Shown here piece by piece: positions 59,155 through 64,000 of a stretch of DNA of 64,000 nucleotides. Under the pieces are notes generated by a model. That model did not search any database, was not told the origin of the DNA, and saw only the letters and a list, made by a program, of their open reading frames with translations. Source of the DNA: Lates calcarifer (Eukaryota; Chordata; Actinopteri; Centropomidae); contig NC_066855.1 in assembly GCF_001640805.2 (NCBI RefSeq), positions 2,778,342 through 2,842,341 of the forward strand. Reading direction: 5' to 3'. Each line of letters begins with the position of its first letter. The first letter of the stretch is position 1. The position numbers and the translations under genes were made by a program.

Positions 59155-59480
59155 GTCATTCTGCAGTCATCTGCAGTCTGAGACCTGCTGAGGCCGAAGG
59201 CCCTCAAGAGTCCTACCTCCAGGCGGGCCAATCAGCATGAGAGTTGTGGGGAGACGACGCGTGGCTGGCAGCGTGGCAGCAGAGAACCGCAGCCACCTCG
59301 CAGCTTATGAAGGCCTCCATTCACCTCCGTTCACACAATATTCATGCTAGAGAGAGACTTCCCCAGCGAAAACAAGCCCCGTTTAAAGAGAAAACAATTG
59401 CCCCTCCCTGACAAATTCCTGCTAATTTGCCAGCGCCAGAGAGGCAGGATAGGAGCGACGCGAGTGATGGACGCCTGCCC
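59155..59480. promoter_or_regulatory. strong-looking conserved non-coding element (59.3 kb)
   Basis: About 325 bases of complex, CpG-bearing sequence in AT-rich flanks. It contains a CCAATCAGC box (59228-59236), ACACAATATTCATGCTAG (POU-like), GTTTAAAGAGAAAACAATTG (SOX AACAAT core), ATTCCTGCTAATTTGCCAG and a GC-rich end with several CGs. A minus-strand 95-codon frame starts in the adjoining GT run and has no domain. Enhancer-like appearance. Inference. Confidence 0.35.
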
Positions 59481-59521
59481 GTCTCGCTGCAGAGTGTCTC
59501 TCTGTGTGTATTTGTAAATGA

Positions 59522-59539
59522 GTGTGTGTGTGTGTGTGT
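59522..59539 (+). repeat. GT run
   Basis: Nine GT units directly after the candidate element. Confidence 0.9.
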
Positions 59540-60041
59540 CCCTGTGCTACTACATGTCTTAAGGGCGCCAGCTCTTCCACCAGTCTTAACTTTGACACAT
59601 CCCTGATGCATCCTGTTCTGGAGTTTCACTCATCAAACTTCCAACATCCCCTTCCTCCAAACACTTACCACATACCTTCTGGTCAAAAATATATATATAT
59701 ATATATTTTGCCTCTCTCATCTTATTTCGTTTTTTTTAAATAGTTTGCTGTTTGAAAGTTGATCCAAAAGCCTAAATTGAATGAGTATTTTCATTAATCA
59801 CAACCCTTGGTAGCACACGTGATTGACTTGTTATTGTGTGTCAATTTAACACGCGATGCAATATGACTCAGAGTATAATTTGACTTTCCATATTTATTTT
59901 TCTGCCTTATTAGAAATAGTGCTGCTTGTTCAGCAAAGGACTGTGAGGGTGCACTGTGCAGTCAGGAACATGTTCCAGCCCATGGGGGAGGAAACGTGGA
60001 GGAAACCTTGTCTCACTTTGTGTGTGGAAGGTACTCGCGGT

Positions 60042-60044
<3 letters not shown>
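59540..60044. other. non-coding tract with TA run
   Basis: TA run at 59689-59707, then AT-rich unique DNA. Nothing else recognised. Confidence 0.5.

Positions 60045-60078
<34 letters not shown>
60045..60078 (+). repeat. GT microsatellite
   Basis: About 34 bases of GT ending in GCGTGC. A further degenerate GT/GA tract lies at 60213-60247. Confidence 0.95.
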
Positions 60079-60082
<4 letters not shown>

Positions 60083-60247
60083 CACTGTTAATATGCAAGT
60101 TCATTAAGCAGGTGGGTCTCGTCTTTAACACTCTGGACGGGTGTGTTTGTTTGTGTGTATGAGGTTCAGGTGTTATGTGATGTGAGACGGGGAAATGGAG
60201 GCTTGGTACAGTGTGCATGTGTGTGTGAGAGAGAGTGTGTGTGTGTG

Positions 60248-61394
60248 CAGTACTGAAGTTTGAGGCTGACGTTGGTCACAGAAGTATTTTATTGCAGCTT
60301 CTTGTTGTGCTGTTACTCAATGAATCGCAGTAGACCAAATATTGTGCAATAATTGAGAGAATAAATACATTTTTTTCACATTTTTGTAGGAAAAAATCCT
60401 AATCAGGTCCTTCACTTCCTGTTGCTGTGCCTGTCAAACTTTAATGCCATAGTTTATAGCATTAATGGTGGCAGATTTACCTTTGAAATTCCTTGTATTT
60501 AAAGTGTGTGTCCTTGATTTCACAGAGGTAGACAAAAGCAGCTTCTTATTTTTAGCTCAGCGACTGTCAAGTTTGCCAGCTGAAATGATTTTATTAGCTG
60601 TGGCTAACCAGCTAACTCAGTTAATATTAGTTTGGTTAGCCATTTTTATAACAGATCCAAAGGGAGGGAACATTTTTGTTTTTCAAGCAACCCAGTACAG
60701 TGCTAGTTCGACTCTTTTCTCTCTCATAGTTCAACATTTAAGCACAGATACTGTACATTACAACACCACCCAGTTAAATGCGAGAACCCTGCAACTTACA
60801 ACATACACCACATAAGAGTTAATGAGGGAGCTTCCTAACATCATGAACGAGGCTTTCTTTTTAATACAAACTGTAACCTCACCAAATGTAGTCATCTATT
60901 GGAATGAGGGTTAGGTTACTACTGTTGTGGGTGGTAAGCTCGTAATGCAGATCTGCTTACATTTACAGCTTAGCAGATAAACACAGTTTAATCCCGTTAC
61001 AGGATTTCACTCTTCCTTTTGTGCTTTGGTTTTGTAAAAAGACACCATTATCCAAACTCTTTGAATGCCGAGTATCGCTCTTATTAAAGCCCCATGCACA
61101 CTGTTTCAGCAGCATGCAGAGAAGTCCGAAGTTTGACAGGCCTGCCGTGCCTAGTTACGGTTGCTAAGCTGTGATTGGACAGTCGCTGTTCAGTGCAGGT
61201 GATTAGTCAGCGAGTGTACAGCACAACAGAGATCAGTTTATAATCATCTCTCTCCTCTATCACGTCCCCCTCTATGATCCACCCCCAACACACCCCCGAA
61301 ACTGCCCTGCCCCCCTGCACTCCCCAGGCCACTCTCCTCTCTTTGCTCCTGCAGTCAGCTGGCATGGAGAAGAAGGGCTCTTTGACTCATGTGG
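60248..61394. other. non-coding tract
   Basis: AT-rich to 61250. Then a C-rich stretch (61268-61330) and a good acceptor-like CTCTCTTTGCTCCTGCAG at 61354. The downstream frame (SAGMEKKGSLTHVEGG...) runs into the G-rich tract and shows no family features. Confidence 0.4.
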
Positions 61395-61436
61395 AGGGGG
61401 GAAATGATGAGGGTTTGGGGTGGGGTGGGGGGGGGT
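61395..61436 (+). other. potential G-quadruplex tract
   Basis: GGGGGG, a 10-base loop, GGG, TTT, GGGG, T, GGGG, T, GGGGGGGGG. This satisfies a four-run G3+ pattern with short loops in its 3' part (about 61411-61436). Confidence 0.6.
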
Positions 61437-62394
61437 CCCGGTGCTCTTGGAGTCTGATAGTCTGGCTGGTTCGTACAAGCTTTTCCTCCAGGGTTTTAAG
61501 CAGTCAGAGAGGCGAGGAGGGAGAGAGGAGATTTCTGACGGCACATCTCCACCATGTGGACTGCTGACAGGGCCACCACTGAAACTGGTCAGAGAATCAC
61601 TGCAGATAGTGTATGGTTGAGACGAAGGAGTTCATTAATTCAAATGAGCAACAGGTCTTCAGTAACAACAGTTCTTATACTGGGAATGTCAGATGAGGTT
61701 GGATGATGTTACTATAACTTACAATATTTACCATGAGATTCTGCCTCAGATATTTGTGTATAAATGGCAGCTGAATGTCAAGAAAATGTACTGTCTTGTA
61801 CTGGTATTTTTAGAATGTGAATGAAATTATTTTTTTCCCATATTCCCAAACCCCCCGAGTTTACATCTAATCTACAATCCCAGGAGAAACTCAGTGTTCC
61901 TGGCTGCAACCAAACAAGCAGTGCTTCTATTAGTAAAGGTTTGATTTAAGAGTAGCAGTGCTACAAGCCACCACCAACAACCACCGCTGAGTGATGAAGC
62001 CAATAGAGAAGTGTTATTAAAGTTATAAATTAAATATTTTAGTGTCTGTGGAGCCTGACAACAATCAAAATACAACTGAATAAACATGAAAAAATTGACT
62101 TTAGCAGCAAGCTGCCGTCCATGACGACTGTGAAGGCTCAAAGAGCTACATGTTTAATCACACTCAGCTGTGGTGGTTGATGTTTTCTCGTTTCACTCAG
62201 TGATAAAGATGTCGCTGAGTTGGAAACTGATACAGATACAGTACTTTCTGTATGCACAAAAACATATCAAATTTAACGCAGAGAGATGATGCAGGGTGTA
62301 TGATGACACAGGACATCATATCCAACACACTCAGTCAAACACACTCATCAGCTACCTCCCCCCGCCTCTTTCCACCCCCCACCATTCAGTAGCT
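61437..62394. other. non-coding tract
   Basis: AT-rich, nothing recognised. Confidence 0.5.
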
Positions 62395-62560
62395 GTAGAC
62401 CCCCATGCCGACACCTAATCCAGAGCCTCGCTACCATAACATTTTCACAAGGGTCGCGAGCCGCGCAATAACAGCTCCACATGAATTGGTGAACTGCCTC
62501 TTTATAAGAGGAACGACACACACAATTAGTGTTCATTGGTGGCAGCCTGCCGCCACTTTT
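62395..62560. promoter_or_regulatory. possible conserved non-coding element (62.5 kb)
   Basis: Complex CpG-bearing block with GGGTCGCGAGCCGCGCAATA, CACATGAATTGGTGAACTGC, TTTATAAG and CACAATTAGTG. Non-repetitive and unlike its AT-rich neighbours. Short frames only. Confidence 0.28.
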
Positions 62561-62939
62561 TCCTGTGTATTTTTACGTGTTACGTGTGTTTTTTAAGAGT
62601 TGAATGTAATCCTGAGATAGTGTGTATCTTTTAAAGAGACTGTGTGTGATGGTTTCATAATGTTTTTTTAATGTGTCGATTGTGTTTTTAAATTTAATAG
62701 GACCTCAGAGCAAATATTAAAGGAAAACACAGTTAACATTTTGCTTAATCAAAATAAAATATCCATTATCCAGAGGTGTGGTAATTTTTTGAATATATTT
62801 TTCTCTCAATATTATATAAAATAGTCTTTAGCTTTTAGGGAGTAGAACCTTTCAAACTAATATCTCTGACAAGCCAACTCAGCCGTCCTCTCTTTGCCCA
62901 GCAGTAAAACTAATGACAAAACTGGAACAATCTGCTTTT
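62561..62939. other. AT-rich spacer
   Basis: Very AT-rich, no feature recognised. Confidence 0.5.
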
Positions 62940-63130
62940 TGAATGGCCACTTTTATTCCTCAAATGTAGCGATCTGCGGCCTAATTTGTCCTGTGGGACG
63001 CCACACGCTCCCCATAAAGCCACTATTAGAGCTCCAGTAGCAGGGATAATGAATATGATTCAGACAAGGTGCCCGGCAGCAGCTCCACCTCCCCAGGACA
63101 CAAACACTGCCGCAGCTCGCCAAGGAATTG
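62940..63130. promoter_or_regulatory. possible conserved non-coding element (63.0 kb)
   Basis: GC-richer, non-repetitive block about 380 bases after the previous one, with GATCTGCGGCCTAATTTGTC, CCATAAAGCCACTATTAG, GATAATGAATATGATTC and a C-rich end. Ends at a CA run. The 88- and 96-codon frames on the two strands have no recognised domain. Confidence 0.28.
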
Positions 63131-63155
63131 CACACGCGCACACACACACACACAG
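63131..63155 (+). repeat. CA microsatellite
   Basis: CACACGCGCA followed by seven CA units. Confidence 0.9.
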
Positions 63156-64000
63156 ATATTTTACTACTTTTAACATCAAGGTCACTGTAATTAATCACCC
63201 CCGAAACAATCGTTTTCATTTCATTTTACTCTACTTAAATGTAAATTCTGATTGTCATTACTTTAATCGAAAGTGACATCATTTATTGCTTTTCTGTCCT
63301 TTTAAACACAAGATTGATTTCAATGTTAGATGCTTTGGTTTAGCTTTAATCAGTTTTTTAATGAATAATGGCTTTACAGTCAAACTTTAAAGCTGCATGA
63401 GTTAGGGTTTTATGTAACTGCATCTATTTTATCAGCCTAATTTAGGAGCTGAAAGTACCCTGTGGATTTTCTTTGTAAAGAAAGTTTATTTTTTAAATTT
63501 TGTGTTTTTCACTTGAACGGTGTGTGCATGTACTTTGCTTAAATATCTTGAGTCTTCCCTGCTATTGTTATTGCTACCAAATGTTCCTCTATATTGTGAA
63601 ATATACACAAAACAGGGCCTGTTCACCAAAGCATTGCTACATAAACTATTAGTACCTGGAATTTTTAATCTGCGTTTAAACACCAGGGGAAAATTTGGCA
63701 AGTTTTCCTGTTGGTGGATAAAAATGGCTACAACCAGCAGGCGGCTGTAAGAACTATGCACAATAATGATGCCATATAAAGCAAAGCACAAGCATAACTG
63801 CAACAACAGTAGTTAACAGTGGAAAAGAGATGAGCAGTAGTTGTACATGCAGCTACAGATTTTTGTGTGGTGATGGAAAGGAAGTACTTGACGAATCAGA
63901 AATGTTCAGCACTGCAAGCCTCACTCTAAAGGTTCCTGCACTTTTAAAAAGTCCTACCTCGCATAGAGTTCCTCCAAAGGTTCCTAGTTCCTGGGGAAAG
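63156..64000. other. AT-rich non-coding tract to window end
   Basis: AT-rich. A 106-codon minus-strand frame (63486-63806) and a 76-codon plus-strand frame overlap with no domain. Nothing else recognised. Confidence 0.5.

Overview
The window looks like non-coding DNA from a ray-finned (teleost) fish genome: a large intron or an intergenic stretch. Composition is AT-rich. CA/GT and AT microsatellites are frequent, no long protein-coding frame stands up, and there are several decayed repeats of kinds I recognise from teleost genomes (TTAA-flanked and hAT-like MITE fragments). There is no bacterial-type gene organisation, no rRNA or tRNA gene, no CRISPR array and no intact transposase. No family assignment was checked against a database; those resting on memory are marked as such.

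Layout. 0-10 kb: unique AT-rich DNA with two copies of a dispersed repeat (about 1.9-2.2 kb, minus; 6.4-6.7 kb, plus), a hAT-like MITE fragment near 8.0 kb, an exon-like frame near 8.7 kb and a palindromic TTAA-ended element (9091-9878) with a hAT-like tip in its centre. 10-24 kb: CA-rich tracts, several GC-rich islands that look like conserved non-coding (enhancer-type) elements (10.0, 12.2, 14.2, 17.2, 21.6 kb), a codon-periodic exon-like segment at 16.0 kb and three fragments of common teleost repeats (18.2, 20.1, 22.2 kb). 24-34 kb: microsatellites, a clearly broken HIPK-like protein kinase pseudogene on the minus strand (26.5-27.1 kb), a weak coding-like stretch (29.3-29.7 kb, minus), a 40-nt palindrome (30.64 kb), a large homeodomain-motif-rich candidate regulatory block (32.0-32.7 kb) and the third copy of the dispersed repeat (33.8-34.1 kb). 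34-51 kb: mostly featureless, with purine-rich tracts and a candidate spliced exon at 41.5-41.7 kb. 51-64 kb: a local duplication of about 270 bp (51.1 and 52.3 kb), repeat fragments, microsatellites and GC-rich regulatory-looking islands at 59.2, 62.4 and 63.0 kb.

How it fits together. The only recognisable protein relic is the dead kinase. GC-rich islands carrying homeodomain-, SOX- and RFX-type motifs, scattered in AT-rich DNA, suggest a regulatory landscape of a developmental gene lying outside or spanning the window; that is inference. I found no convincing previously undescribed biological system. The items most worth a second look are the kinase pseudogene, the palindromic TTAA element, the three-copy repeat family, the 51/52 kb duplication, the exon-like segments at 16.0 and 41.5 kb, and the putative regulatory islands.
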